Source of the DNA: Meghimatium bilineatum
Taxonomy: Eukaryota; Mollusca; Gastropoda; Stylommatophora; Philomycidae
Reading direction: 5' to 3'
Assembly: GCA_034231615.1 (NCBI GenBank)
Contig: CM067317.1
Coordinates: forward strand, 19,303,379-19,367,378
Length of the DNA: 64,000 bases
Position 1 is the stretch's first letter; each line of letters begins with the position of its first letter. A program made the position numbers and the translations under genes. Under the pieces are notes generated by a model that was not told where the DNA came from, did not search any database, and was given only the letters and a program-made list of their open reading frames with translations. This document shows positions 32,447-43,639 of this stretch, piece after piece.

Positions 32447-33795
32447 TCTTCTTCTTCTTCTTCTTCTTTCCTTCCTCTTTTACCCTTTACGGGTGTCGAG
32501 AGAGATACAATGTTCTTGTTCTCGTTTTTCTGGCAGCTTCAGATAATGTTATTTGGTGTTCGTGTAATGTCTCTTTGATGTTGTCGATCCAGCGTACTCT
32601 AGGTCTACACCTGGCTCTTCTTTCTGCTTCTCCTCTCTCTTCGTATATGCTTTATAAACTAATGAATCACACGGCATTCTTTCCAGATGACCAAACCATT
32701 GTATCTGTTGGTTTTGTATGTATTGTAGAATTGATATAACACACACTCTTTCTCTTACGACATCGTTTCTAATTCTGTGTCTTCTGGTCACTCCTGTGGC
32801 TTTTCTCAGACATCTCATCTCTGTTGTAACCAGTTGTCTCTTATGTTTTGTTATTAAGGACCATGTTTGACATTGGTAGAACAGGGTTGGCATGAAGATA
32901 CTTTGGATAAGATGTTTTTTTGTTGACATTGGTAGCATTTTGTGTTGCAATAAATGGGATAATTGACCCAGTATTTGATTTGCTTTGCTACAACAAATGT
33001 CTATTTCGGTGGCCATCTTTCCATCTGAAGAGAATGTTACGTCTAAGTATTTGAAGGTGTTGGTTTGTTTAATGACTTGATTTTCCACTGATATATTTAG
33101 ATTGTGTGTATCCTTTCCTATCGACATGGTTTCTGTTTTATCTATACTTATCTTCAAGTTGTAGTTCTTGCACTCGATGTCCATGGTTGTTAGATGACGT
33201 TGAAGTTCAGTTTCGTCATTTGCTATTATAGCCAGATCGTCGGCAAAGAGTAGCTCTTTCGTTTTTTCATTTTGCATATTGTCTTTTTTCGTAATGCTAT
33301 CGATATATGTGATGAACAGGAGGGGGGATAAAACGTATCCTTGTCTAACTCCCGATGTGACTTTAAATGGTTTTGATGTTCCTTTATTCGTTCGAATTAC
33401 ACTCTTACAGTTCACATATAAGCTTTGACATACTTTAATAAGGTGGTTGTTGATTCCATATTTAGCCAGTGTGTGCCATAGAATACTTCTATCTACTCTA
33501 TCGAAGGCTTTCTCCTGGTTTACAAATGATACAAAAAAGGTTCTTATTGTATTCTATGTTTTTCTTCACCATCTGCCTGAGAATGAAAATTGCACCTGTG
33601 CAGCTTCTGTTTTTTCTAAATCCCATCTGTTCGTCGGATTGCTGTGGTTCTATAATGGGTCTTAGCCTAGATTCTATAATTTTGGCTAAAAGTAGCCAGC
33701 CAGCCTTTCTTATATTAGGTCTTTTGACGATTACTAATTTTTTGCGACTAAAGTATGTCCGTAGAAAAGGAAAGTATCACGTTTCGTACTAGGGA
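32447..33795 (-). mobile_element. RTE-like LINE, RT to (GAA)n tail (family R2)
   Basis: Reading leftwards from 33795: a decayed stretch with MGFRKNRSCTGAIFILRQM near 33610, a stop-containing link, then the open RT frame (next entry), a frameshift near 32630 and a short 3' UTR. The element ends in about six GAA units (32467-32447 on the - strand). Fragments of the same lineage are at 35070-35645 (+) and 3540-3730 (-). The 5' part with the endonuclease is absent. Confidence 0.85.
32549..33415 (-). pseudogene. Reverse transcriptase palm, thumb and C-terminus
   Basis: A 288-codon open frame. SGVRQGYVLSPLLFITYID (21-39) is followed by ELLFADDLAIIANDE with FADD at 57-60, so the catalytic Asp pair is intact. 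Then KISIDKTETMSI (93-104), NTFKYLDVTFSSDGKM (about 122-137), FYQCQTWSLI (about 178-187) and IQWFGHLERMP. The frame starts inside the RT domain, after motifs that lie in broken frames upstream to 33795. A shift near 32630 separates the arginine-rich tail. No complete ORF2 is left, so no activity is expected. Confidence 0.85.
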
Positions 33796-33870
33796 ACATG
33801 CAAATAAAATATGACGTTTACTACTAGGAACACGCCAACAATACATGGCGTGTAGTATTAGGGAACACGC
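33780..33870. repeat. Degenerate repeat related to 37215-37335
   Basis: TACTAGGGAACATGC, TACTACTAGGAACACGCC and GTATTAGGGAACACGCC recur at about 40-bp spacing. The array at 37215-37335 contains the complementary string TGTTCCCTAGTACTACGAG. Confidence 0.6.
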
Positions 33871-34222
33871 CAAAAAAGCGGGTTCACCTTCAACACCACC
33901 TTCTAATGGTCTAATTAAAAAAGTTGTACCAAAATCTCAGCAAAAAGATAGTATTGTCCACGACATAGGAGAAAATTAGCTATGTTTACTAAAACTTCTT
34001 TCCCCCCCCCCCCAACCACTCCACTTATGGACGGCCCTGGACTGAAGCAACTTTAAATTGAACAATTAAAGATACTTCCCGAAGAATGTTTCAGAATAAC
34101 TATATTGCAATGATAGAAGTACTATGTTATTTAGCTGTTGTATGTTGCATGTGTTAGATGTAGTTTCTGGGAAGAGATTCAGTACTAAATGTGTGGTTCG
34201 TGACTAGCAACCTGTGAGACAA
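33871..34222. other. Unassigned; C-run inside
   Basis: A run of about ten C lies near 34002-34012. No other feature was recognised. Confidence 0.4.
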
Positions 34223-34225
34223 ATT

Positions 34226-34462
34226 AAAGAATGTACTTATCCACACAGAGAAGTGCGGATCTTGCAAGAATGTACTTATCCACACAGAAAAGTGCGGGTC
34301 ATGCAAGAATGTACTTATCCACACAGAGAAGTGCGGATCTTGCAAGAATGTACTTATCCACACAGAGAAGTGCGGGTCTTGCAAGAATGTACTTATCCAC
34401 ACAGAGAAGTGCGGATCTTGCAAGAATGTACTTATCCACACAGAGAAGCGCGGGTTTTGCAC
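34226..34462. repeat. 39-bp minisatellite, six units
   Basis: The unit contains AATGTACTTATCCACACAG followed by AGAAGTGCGGATCTTGCAAG. Identity between units is high. Frames on both strands stay open (13-residue period) without any recognisable domain. Confidence 0.9.
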
Positions 34463-34560
34463 ATTTTTTGTTATATCTTTTTGAGGAAACTGAACACATG
34501 GGTTCATTGTATGTTGGTGTAAATGATCATTTGGCAGATAATACTTCAGCACCTGATACT

Positions 34561-34838
34561 GGGGAGCCGCGTAGCGCAGTGGTTAGCGCACTGGCTTAGC
34601 ATATGAGTGGTCCTGGGTTCATTCCCCAGTTGAGGCAGAACAGTTTTTCAGATCTCAACGGCTCCCAGATCGACCCAGCCTTAAATGGGTACCGGATTTA
34701 TCCGGGAAGTCAATACTGCGAGGGAGAGGAGATGGCTACCACCCTCATTTGCAGAGCTTCTGAAATGTGAGATCGCTAACATCTCACACCCCTACGGCAT
34801 TAACAAAAGCTATGGGTTACTTTACTTTGATTTTACTT
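34561..34838 (+). mobile_element. tRNA-headed SINE, family S1, full length
   Basis: The head reads GGGGAGCCGCGTAGCGCAGT with GTTAGCGCACTGG (A box), then GTCCTGGGTTCATTCCCC (B box) at about 40 nt. The core reads CCCAGATCGACCCAGCC and AAATGGGTACCGGATTTA. The tail ends in ATGGGTTACTTTACTTTG-like repeats. The head resembles a tRNA but has no closing acceptor stem. Confidence 0.85.
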
Positions 34839-35069
34839 CAGCACCAATCTTCATTTGACTACAAGTTGAATTTGACAACTGCCAGTTAGTAGTGCTGAAG
34901 GACATACTAAATGGAAGATAGGAGTACTTATGGATGTAAGCGGATTGTCATAATAGTGGTCCGACGACTAACAAACAGTTGAGACCATCATATGAAAAAG
35001 ACACATAAGTCATATTCTGAACGTGGTGTTATCCCATGACACTTGAACACTACTTCACCACTACTTCTT

Positions 35070-35645
35070 CATCCCAAGATCTAGATGGAGGTTAAAAGAC
35101 AAAGGATTTACAGTATATTCCTACCAACACTGTGCTACCAGTGCCAGACCTGGTCTCTCTCATCTTCACATTACAGAAAGATAGTGACATGTGAGATGAA
35201 ATGCTTGAGGAAAGTTGCAGGTGTCACCAGGCACGATAGATTACGAAATGAAGGTAACAGGGAAAGAAATGTATACCACCTTGAACAAAATACATAGAAA
35301 GGCAGCAGATCAAGTTGTTTAGCCACATTATGAGAATGCATCACAAGTTGCCCATACAGGCATATAACCAAATGAGATCAGGGTACAAAGCCAGAGGAAG
35401 ACCACGGAAAATTGGATAGAAAACATCCGGGACATCTTGAACAAACACGGTCATAGCACAGACGAGGCGAACATTTGGTCTTGGAACACAGTCTCGAGCT
35501 CCAATCACCCCTATGCTTAGCTGCAAGAGTGGACAATAAACATCCTGGGGAGAGGCAATAGGCTTGAACACTGTGTCAGATTACATCCTATTAAATATTT
35601 GAGTCTGTGACCTTAGACAGTTTTGTTCGTCCGTCGTAGTCTATG
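35070..35645 (+). mobile_element. RTE-like LINE C-terminus (family R2)
   Basis: The frame at 35085 reads YSIFLPTLCYQCQTWSL, VTCEMKCLRKVAGVTRHDR, then shifts; LFSHIMRMHHKLP and AYNQMRSGYKARGR follow in other phases near 35330-35400. NTHGHS and a last segment near 35500 match the - strand element at 32.5 kb in order. The end GTTCGTCCGTCGTAGTC near 35628 resembles LINE 3' UTRs. 5'-truncated in the RT thumb. Confidence 0.7.
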
Positions 35646-35811
35646 ATAACCATTCAACTCAACTGCAATGATGATGGAGATGATGATGATGGCGTTCATA
35701 AATAGGATGATGATGAATGATGGTAGTTGATTTATGACTAGCACTAAACAGTTCTAACATGATACTTTGTGAAATTGGGACCAGTCGGATTAAGATACCT
35801 TGACACTATTA

Positions 35812-36040
35812 CATGTCTGGGTAATACACGATCCGTTTGTAGAGTACTATGTGAAAGAAGCACAGCGCTAGATGGCAATGCTAAGTGCAGCGACAGTTTA
35901 TTTGAGTCATTGAATTATGGAGTCTAGGGAACTCCAATAGAACTAGGGAACTAGCTTTGCATAGGAAAAGGTTTTTCTTCCAGAACCAGTACCGGGGAGT
36001 AACAGATGTTAGGTAGAAACATTTTGCAGCAGTGGTAGTG
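35812..36040 (+). repeat. Dispersed repeat, copy 1
   Basis: AATACACGATCCGTTTGTAG, CACAGCGCTAGA and ATAGGAAAAGGTTT then TCTTCCAGAAC and AACAGATGTTAGGTAG lie in the same order as at 37478-37625. This copy has about 85 extra bases in the middle. Confidence 0.75.
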
Positions 36041-36087
36041 AGTCTTGTGGAGTTGGTGTTTGTTCAATACAATAGGGGGGGGGGGAT

Positions 36088-36190
36088 ATCTGTGGCTTAG
36101 TAGATAAGCCATTTGCTTTGTACTCAATATGTAGCGTGCTCGATCCGGCAAAGTGACGTCTTGTTTACAAATGCGGTTTTTCTTAGATCC
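36088..36190 (+). mobile_element. tRNA-headed SINE fragment
   Basis: TGTGGCTTAGTAGATAAGCC (A box) and GCGTGCTCGATCCGGC (B box) are about 35 nt apart. A G11 run directly precedes the head. No core of the S1 or S2 type was seen. Confidence 0.5.
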
Positions 36191-36654
36191 CTGGGAATTT
36201 TCCATTTAAGCTACGCAGTCACGTGATATTGGTGACGCAACGTGCAACTTTGTTGAGGGGAAGTACATGTTCGGAAACCAAAGTTCAATTAAGTTCATCC
36301 TCTAAACCGATGAACCTTTTTATGTGCAACTTACCATATGGACTTGGCATGAAAAGTGTATCGGATTTGTAAAACATTGACCAAACCAAACTCTAATGCA
36401 TAACAACAAGAAACTATGACTATAAAAGAAAGCAACGTCACATAAATAGATTATTAGAAGAATCATAATTCTGACTATGATGAATATGATATTGATAGAT
36501 ATGACGGCGAAAGAACACCAAGGGTCTCCGAGTTTTTCATTATTCCTATCTACCTATGATTATCAATGAATCCATAACACCTGAAGGTCATGCTGTTTGC
36601 GTTTTTGAAACCTGAACACAAAAATCGCACAATGTCTCTCTGTTCGAATGTTCT

Positions 36655-36990
36655 TGCTTGATTGGAAAACCCTTCTTCTTCTTCTTCTTCTTCTTCTGCG
36701 TTCTTTCTCAAACTCCTGCAGATTAGCAGGATGTAGTCCGGAGAACGGAATGCGTTGTGTCATGGTTTACAGCATTGCATGCTGCGATATCTGCGCCTTT
36801 CGGCCTGACACGGCCCGACTTCAGCATGGCTTTGGGTCTCTGACCCTATATGTGATGGGACAGCCATCTCCATCCCATTACCTCCTTAGTCGCCTTTTAC
36901 GACATGCGTGGAAGGTAATCAGTGTTGTTATTCTTTACTCCCCTTTCGGGCCCCGGCAACACAAGGGCAGGGAAAACCCTAATACTGTCC
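36655..36990 (-). mobile_element. SINE-like repeat, subfamily B, near full length
   Basis: On the - strand it begins near GTGTTGCCGGGGCCCGAAAG, then CATGTCGTAAAAGGCGACTA, a middle with GTGTCAGGCCGAAAGGCGCA and ATATCGCAGC, then CTCCGGACTACATCCTGC. It ends in seven GAA units. About 330 bp, no coding capacity, no clear tRNA-like boxes. The 57075-57350 copy (+) matches over its full length. Confidence 0.8.
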
Positions 36991-37214
36991 AGATTGTAAT
37001 ATTATCAATACATACTGATAAATTTGGAAAGGAAAACATGCCTCTTTATGTGGCTAAAGGAGATAATTTTGCGCCTTTTCACCAACTTCCTGGAGATGTT
37101 ATTGTTGATATGCTAGAAGGAAGGGTTTGAACGAGTAGAGGATTGATCTCGTTGTACTTTGATTTTCCCATGTGTTTTCTCCCCCGAAAATGAATGTTAG
37201 TGGGGCGGTTGGTG

Positions 37215-37335
37215 GTTTCTTATTATAAATTATTTGGTTTGTACCCTAGTACTACGAGTAAATTATTTAGTTTGTTCCCTAGTACTACGAGTAAATCATT
37301 TAGTTTGCTCCCTAATACTACGAGTAAATATCATG
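37215..37335. repeat. 33-bp tandem repeat, three units
   Basis: TTTAGTTTGTTCCCTAGTAC plus TACGAGTAAAT, period about 33 bp. Its inverse occurs in degenerate form at 33780-33870. Confidence 0.8.
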
Positions 37336-37477
37336 TTTTAACTACTTAAGGCTTGGGATGGGCATATTTAAACACCTCCCCCTCCAATGCACAGGCACCC
37401 GCAGCACAGTGAGAGACAGCACCGGTTAACCTGTATTTCCAGATTGTATGCTTGCATAGTCTGTCAAACATGATTGT

Positions 37478-37625
37478 CTGGGCAATACACGATCCGTTTG
37501 TAGAGTACAATGTGAAGGCAGCACAGCGCTAGAGTCATAACGGAAGCCTTGTGTAGGAAAAGGTTTCTGGTTATCTTCCAGAACGAGTAACGATGAGTAA
37601 CAAATGTCAGGTAGTAAGTAACATT
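37478..37625 (+). repeat. Dispersed repeat, copy 2
   Basis: Matches 35812-36040 in direct orientation, 1.66 kb away, without the central 85-bp segment. Boundaries are approximate. Confidence 0.75.
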
Positions 37626-37629
37626 GTAA

Positions 37630-39170
37630 AGTTCGAACTTAGACAATGTTTTCAGATATCGGTGCCTTGGCTGAAGGTGAGCCAACTCTACCCAAATTCT
37701 ACTGCTGAACGTCTCCTATACTGAAACAAGGTTAAAAATATAAAAAAATAAAAAATTATGTGACTTGTCTAATTATAAGTGATGATTTCTATGATAGAGG
37801 AACAACTCGTATGAAATAGACGCATTCGACACAAGTCAAACTCCCAAACGTTTCCATCCTGTAAACTATTACCCAGGAGAATGTTTCTGCCTGCAAAATC
37901 CACGAGACATCGCGTGATAAATACTTGTGGCATATAGCTGATTCGCACACACGTCTGACGGTGGAAGGTTATCACAAGATTGGAAGGTCCATCCACATTG
38001 CGAAATCGGGTAAAGGCGCATATATCGTCGCTTCGCTATAGGTAGGTAGATCCAAGTATTCATGTGCTCAGACTTGAATCAGATGGAAACTCGTAGTGAT
38101 TATTTGATTGCGAAGGCAGAAGAAGAAGTTGTAACTACCTGTCTCATCCCAATGAAGCTATATGACTTCTATTACATTCTAGGCATTTACTTAACCAATG
38201 AATCCATAGATGACAGGATTTAAGCTAGTGGAGTCAGAGCAAGTGTACGACATGTTCAGCCATAGATACGAAGGTGCACATTTTTGGCAGAATGGCTTTC
38301 ATTGATTATGACTCTTTAAGGCCGTGTCAAATCATTTACTGTAAGGAAGGTGGGGGGTCGTTTTACCGCACTTACTTTTCAATATTTTCTCTCTATCAAA
38401 CTGCATCCCGTGTTACAATGCCTCTTGTGAGCGGTGTGATGTTGTTAACTTAGTTCAATGCCAGCTGTTCCACAGTCTCTTGTCACGCGTGGGAAAATTT
38501 GAATCCTCTTTGGACTTGTCTTAGCTTGCTATGACAAACTATGTTTTTTCTCGGATGTGGATAAAGTAGGACCGGTTCCTTCCTTCAGCCGCTGGTGTCC
38601 TACTTAGGCCCAATATCATTGGCAAAGGACTGATCCTAACATATCTGAACACATCATATACAGGAGCATTCCGAATAACAAAATAATATGTACCCATTGA
38701 GATTTTGCAAACAAAATAAACACATACAAATTAAAAAAGAGTACACTATGTAGGACATGGAATACTACTTGTAGCAGTGAAGCAGCATCTCCAGGAAATG
38801 GCGAAAACTGATGACATCATACCCCTTGATCTGATGATAAAATAAATGTACAATTAGTTTGCAACATGACAAATAGAAATTGCTGACACAATACTCTATA
38901 AACAACGTTTTTAAAAAAACAACTGACAAAGTATAAACTACCTGACAAGAAATATAAATATTCATCCAATATGCTAACTTATTCGAAAGTGATATCACCA
39001 TCTGTGAAGTCTAATGTCCTCAACCATGGACACCCAGTTACAACAGTAGTACTAGTAGATATAATTACATTGAAAATGTAGAGAGCATGTTGGTGTTTAT
39101 GAAAAGTTAAGAAATGTAAGTTCTTCAGAGTTACTTCTGGATGCAACACTAACCAGTTGAAGTGAGTCAC
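37630..39170. other. Mostly unassigned
   Basis: A subfamily B-like scrap (GGCGCATATATCGTCGC) lies near 38014. A - strand frame at 38979-39170 ends with CPWLRTLDFTDGDITFE, vaguely leucine-rich-repeat-like, but without splice sites or a second repeat it is not called a gene. Confidence 0.4.
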
Positions 39171-39179
39171 AGATAGTAA

Positions 39180-39615
39180 TATAATTATGTAATCGGGGCC
39201 TTACCTTTTAGTGCAAGATGCAAAGAATATAACTTTTCCCCCTCTTTCCATGCATGTCGTAGGAGGCGGTAGGGAAAGTTTGGGAATAGACTGACAACCT
39301 GTCAATGTAAAGAATAAAAATCATCATTATCACCGCATGTTTCAAAAGCAAGTGGTAGGTAATGCTAGATGTGTAGCACTGCATGATTCAAGGCAGATGG
39401 TGGGGAATGCTAGATTTGTAGCACTGTAGATAATTCAATAAATCTGACAGAAGAAGCATATGCTTCTCTTCTTGAAGGGCGTGATGATCATGTGATACTT
39501 CTTCACTGAAATGCCTCCCTACGGGGAATAAAAATACAGAAATCGGATGTACTGGACCGGAAGGTGCAGATTACGCAGCCATTCTGTAAATTGACAGCAC
39601 AATGTACTTCACGCT
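39180..39615 (+). mobile_element. Degraded SINE-like subfamily B remnants
   Basis: CATGCATGTCGTAGGAGGCG at about 39250 and, further right, CGGATGTACTGGACCGGAAG with GTGCAGATTACGCAGCC near 39565 correspond to the two conserved blocks of subfamily B. The gap of about 280 bp suggests an insertion or two separate remnants. Confidence 0.45.
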
Positions 39616-39619
39616 CCCC

Positions 39620-40690
39620 GGAGGAAATCACACGAAATTTCCTGTTGGTTACCAGAAAGCGAACGCAAAAGAAGAAGGAACATGCATCGACAAAAAAAAC
39701 CCTCCCTAGCAAACACCAAGCTGTTTGGTTAAGTAAACAAAAATGTACCTTTTGTGGTGATGTACTCCCATTTCAACCGAGGACGCTAGTCCAATGTGGT
39801 TATATCAGGGTTTGAAACCTTCAGAAAATAGCGGAGCTGTTCTGGTATTCTAGCCATCACGATCACCGAAGATGTATTTATATTATCCATCTCAGTACTA
39901 GCATAATCATGCTTTTTTAGACACTAACTGAAGAGGATCTATGTTTTAGTCAGAAAGGGCTATGAACTTGTCAAGAGCTACCAGTTCAAGGAATAACGTC
40001 ATCATCATCATTTTTATCAGGCAGAATCCCATCAACGTTACACAAAAATTATCTCTCTATTATTTCTTACTAATTTACTCACATTTCTAACCGCAACTTC
40101 TTTAATACACCAGATGTAATCTTATTTATCTGTTTCATAAAATAGAGCTTTTCAATCACGCAGAAGTAATGTTATTGTCTGACGTTTGGACATACCTAAT
40201 AATTTGAAAACAGTAACTTGTTGTTTAGACAACTAAACAAGGCCAACTTCTCTTCACGGAAGTTGATAGAATTATGACATTAGACGAGTCGTAAATCTGG
40301 TCCCTTCCTAAGTTTCTGAAAGACACTGGACAGACGCCAGCAAATGAGTTGCCAGACAGTAAATTTTAGACCGAACATTTACCTGCTGACCTTTCGCTCT
40401 TCATTCCTTTGTTGTAAATCGGAGTGATCTAATGCAGTGTTCCTTAATGCGGATCGTATAGCTAGCTAGTGATCATAATCTTATGTTGTAGTGCCACAAA
40501 GCAAACATTTAGAAATTGGGTGTGGGAACAGGAGCCTATCTAAGAAGACCACAGAAAGGCAGCTATTTGGACGATATATTTAATAACATGTTCAATAACA
40601 AGCCTTGAGAAAGTTGATGAGATTTCGTTAGGTCTCAGGGAGCGATTGAAGAAAATATGTCCCTAAGAAAGGGCGAAAAAATGATTGAGA
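39620..40690. other. Unassigned sequence
   Basis: No domain, repeat or RNA-like element was recognised. Confidence 0.5.
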
Positions 40691-40705
40691 ACGACTGTTT
40701 TATTG

Positions 40706-41238
40706 TGTACACAAACATCGGGTTAGTTCAAAATGTGTACACAAACATCAGGTTAGTTTCAAATGTGTACACACACATCAGGATAGTTTAAAATGTGTAC
40801 ACACGCATCAGTTAGTTTAAAATGTGTACACAAACATCAGGTTAGTTTAAAATGTGTACACAAACATCAGGTTAGTTAAAAATGTGTACATAAACATCAG
40901 GTTAGTTCAAAATGCATACACAAACATCAGGCTAGTTCTAAATGTGTACACAAACATCAGGCTAGTTCTAAATATGTACATACACATCAGGTTAGTTCTA
41001 AATGTGTACACAAACATCAGGCTAGTTATAAATGTGTACACAAACATCAGTCTAGTTCTAAATATGTACACAAACATCAGGTTGGTTCAAAATGCATACA
41101 CAAACATCAGGCTAGTTCTAAATGTGTACACAAACATCAGGTTAGTTCTAAATGTGTACACAAACATCAGGCTAGTTCTAAATGTGTACACAAACATCAG
41201 GCTAGTTCTAAATGTGTACATACACATCAGGTTAGGTC
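40706..41238. repeat. 30-bp minisatellite, about 18 units
   Basis: The unit reads AATGTGTACACAAACATCAG followed by GTTAGTTCTA, with A/T variation at the last bases. A + strand frame of about 146 codons (VYTNIRLVLN period) is a repeat product. Confidence 0.9.
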
Positions 41239-41554
41239 TTCATTTTATTTTTATTTTTTTCAATTGGTTGGTGGATTTTTTATATTTTATTTAGTCATAA
41301 CTTCACGCCATGCTGACTAAACCTCAGCAATACCATCAAATAACAAAGTACTGCAATGAATCCTTGATAACTGTGGCATACTTAGAAATGAAAAGGTTGA
41401 TCTGGAAAAGGAACGAGGATTACTATAATAAACAGAAAGAGGCATTTCATGCAAATAATTTAAGACTATGATAAAAGCAGAATGTAATAAAAAGTGGAAG
41501 TAGGTTTACACAACTGCAGAGCCAAATAAACTTTTCCATCAAATGCCACGCCAT

Positions 41555-41715
41555 TGAATACATCATTCTCCGCCGAAGACGGATGTGTGGGGCTTTTGAC
41601 GCAAATAAAACGGCGACACAACGCATTTTCATTATATGGACTTCATCCTGCTGAAAATCTAGTAGGACAATGATCCTGCTACAAGGGAGTTTAAGAATGA
41701 ACGCTAAAGAAAAAG
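41555..41715 (+). mobile_element. SINE-like repeat, subfamily A
   Basis: From CCGCCGAAGACGGATGTGTG to AGGGAGTTTAAGAATGAACG then a degenerate (GAA)n. It includes the block GAAAATCTAGTAGGACAATG and ATCCTGCTACAAGG that defines subfamily A. Confidence 0.75.
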
Positions 41716-41717
41716 AA

Positions 41718-41985
41718 TACACTATGCTTGCCAGACTACAAACTGACTAAAAAAGACTGAGAAGTCACATGTATAGACACCTCAAAATTATTGAGACAGA
41801 CCTGTGCAACTGTGTAATTAGCCCAGAGACTGCGGAACACATGCTTCATGTATGTCAAACTCTACAACAAAGAGAGGGAGAAAATATGACCTACTGAAAC
41901 GGCACTACTTTTGAATCAGAGGGAGGTGGTCCCATAAATGACCTGAAATGAATTACACAGTTCTTCTAAGCTAGGGGCACTGTTG
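41718..41985 (+). mobile_element. LINE 3'-end fragment with knuckle remnant
   Basis: LARLQTD, SHMYRHLKIIETDLCNC and SPETAEHMLHVCQTLQQ follow the spacing of RNase H-LINE C-termini (compare TTEYILQNC at 8265), then degraded sequence. It directly abuts the SINE end, so the junction may be a retroposition hot spot or coincidence. Confidence 0.55.
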
Positions 41986-41989
41986 TAAC

Positions 41990-42228
41990 CTGATAACTGA
42001 CTAGCTATTGGCTATGTAACTTAATGCGACTAACTATTGGCTATGTAACTTAATGTGACTAGCTATTGGCTATGTAACTTAATGTGACTAGCTATTGGCT
42101 ATGTAACTTAATGTGACTAGCTATTGGCTATGTAACTTAATGTGACTAGCTATTGGCTATGTAACTTAATGTGACTAGCTATTGGCTATGTAACTTAATG
42201 TGACTAGCTATTGGCTATGTAACCTAAT
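41990..42228. repeat. 29-bp tandem repeat, eight units
   Basis: The unit is GACTAGCTATTGGCTATGTA plus ACTTAATGT, almost perfectly repeated, so recently amplified. Confidence 0.95.
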
Positions 42229-42299
42229 AACTGGCAGAAGAACATGAAGAAGTCATATACTAAAAGTTTTACCATTTTGCATTTATCCACTGCAGCACG

Positions 42300-42465
42300 A
42301 GCCTTCTTTGAACGACTACTTCTATGGTCGGATGTGTCAGGCCGAAAGGCGCATATATCGCAGCAATGCTGTAAACCATGACACAACGTATTCCGTTCTC
42401 CGGACTACATCCTGCTAATTTGCAGGAGTTTGAGAACGAACGAAGAAGAAGAAGAAGAAGACTTC
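42300..42465 (+). mobile_element. SINE-like repeat, subfamily B, 5'-truncated
   Basis: GGATGTGTCAGGCCGAAAGG, CATATATCGCAGCAATGC, ACGTATTCCGTTCTCCGGAC and GTTTGAGAACGAACG then five GAA units. It is the best conserved 3' half of subfamily B in the window. Confidence 0.8.
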
Positions 42466-42469
42466 TTCT

Positions 42470-42905
42470 ATGAAGATTTTCTTCATGTGTGGCAGTTTAT
42501 TTCTGGCAAGAGCTTGTAGTAAAGACATTGCATCACTAAGAATCTGCATGTCTGCGTGACGTGTTATTTTACAGAACGTTGTCCTTACTGCCACTCTGTA
42601 GGTCTGTCGGTTCTATGCAAGCTGTCCAGTCTCTCCCATACTCATGTTCAGAAGGTCTTCAATATCCTGTGTCCATTGTAGTCTTGGTCTGCCTCGTGTT
42701 CTCTCACCTGGTACGTTCCCTCCTCGATTTATCTTTCGAAACCATTGTGATTTTTAAGTGTACAAAATATGCTAGCTTGAGTTTTTGAGCAACAAGTCTT
42801 CTTCTATGTTCAGGTCTTTGCGGACGTCTGCAATAGTTCATCAATCTATGAATAATATTCTGTGTTCTTTTCAATAACATATCATTTCGAATGCTAAATT
42901 TTCTT
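42470..42905 (-). mobile_element. LINE C-terminal fragment (family R3)
   Basis: The reverse complement has KLAYFVHLKIT near 42750, a GRPRLQW-equivalent segment with TMDTGY near 42680, and AVRTTFCKI-equivalent residues near 42580 (GSKDNVL in another phase), in three phases. A second copy of this end lies at 59225-59360. Frames are broken throughout. Confidence 0.5.
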
Positions 42906-43009
42906 AACCATTGCGGATGTCATTGCCTAATAAGAGTCACCATTTTAATAAGCGAGATACCACGATATTCCGACAAATTATATGTGTGCTTGTGAGTGTG
43001 CTTGTGTGT

Positions 43010-43062
43010 TTGCGTACGTGTGTGTGTGTGCATGTGTGTGTGCATGTGTGTGTGTGTGTATT
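43010..43062. repeat. (GT)n microsatellite
   Basis: GTGT tracts interrupted by CATGTGTGTG. Confidence 0.9.
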
Positions 43063-43439
43063 TCCTCAGCTCTAATATGGTGCATAGAAAAGAAACGAGT
43101 GCTCTCCAGTTTCAGCGATGTGATACTAATGTGTGTAGTTCTTGATTGTTTTTGAGACATATATTTCTGGAAAGTATTTTCTTGGTCCTCCTCTTTTTCT
43201 CGTGTTATTTAGTATCATGTTAATGCTTACAGTGGTAGTCTTTTTCCGTTCATTATAAGTATATGCCCGATATAAGTCCATCGTTTTCTTCTTAATGTTG
43301 TATAAACATATTGTTTGGTGTCTTACCTTACATGTTTGTTTAATTTGAATTCTTTCCAGTTGTTTTCTACAACATTTATATTTACATGAATGTAATTGCT
43401 TTAGTGTACAAGTGAAGTTATAACATAATTCAGTTATTT

Positions 43440-43632
43440 CCAGTTATTTCCCTTGTCTATGTAAATTTCACGTTCATCATTTAATAATTTAAATATACAT
43501 TTTTTAGGGTTTGGGTTAGGATTGTTGTGTTTTACATAACTAACCCTAACCTCATCCCTAAATAAATAAATATTAAGTGATAAACATGAAATTTAGACAA
43601 AAATTTAAACATAGACAAGATAAATAATTAGG
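43440..43632. repeat. Foldback with telomere-like inner ends
   Basis: The left arm (about 43440-43521) ends TTTTTTAGGGTTTGGGTTAG. The right arm (about 43543-43632) starts TAACCCTAACCTCATCCCTA. The outer parts also pair: TTATTTCCCTTGTCTATGTA on the left with the complement of CATAGACAAGATAAATAA on the right. Arms are about 80-90 bp with indels; the spacer is about 22 bp. It could be a MITE of unknown superfamily. No target duplication was confirmed. Confidence 0.65.
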
Positions 43633-43639
43633 CATATTG

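Noticed and set aside
34561-34640. Functional tRNA gene
   Set aside because: A and B boxes are present but no closing acceptor stem or clear anticodon arm. The sequence continues as a SINE body.
38979-39170. Leucine-rich-repeat or F-box exon
   Set aside because: Only one weak repeat-like segment, no splice sites that extend it, and no partner exon.
43504-43560. Chromosome end or true telomere array
   Set aside because: Only two short imperfect TTAGGG-like strings inside a foldback, in the middle of normal sequence.
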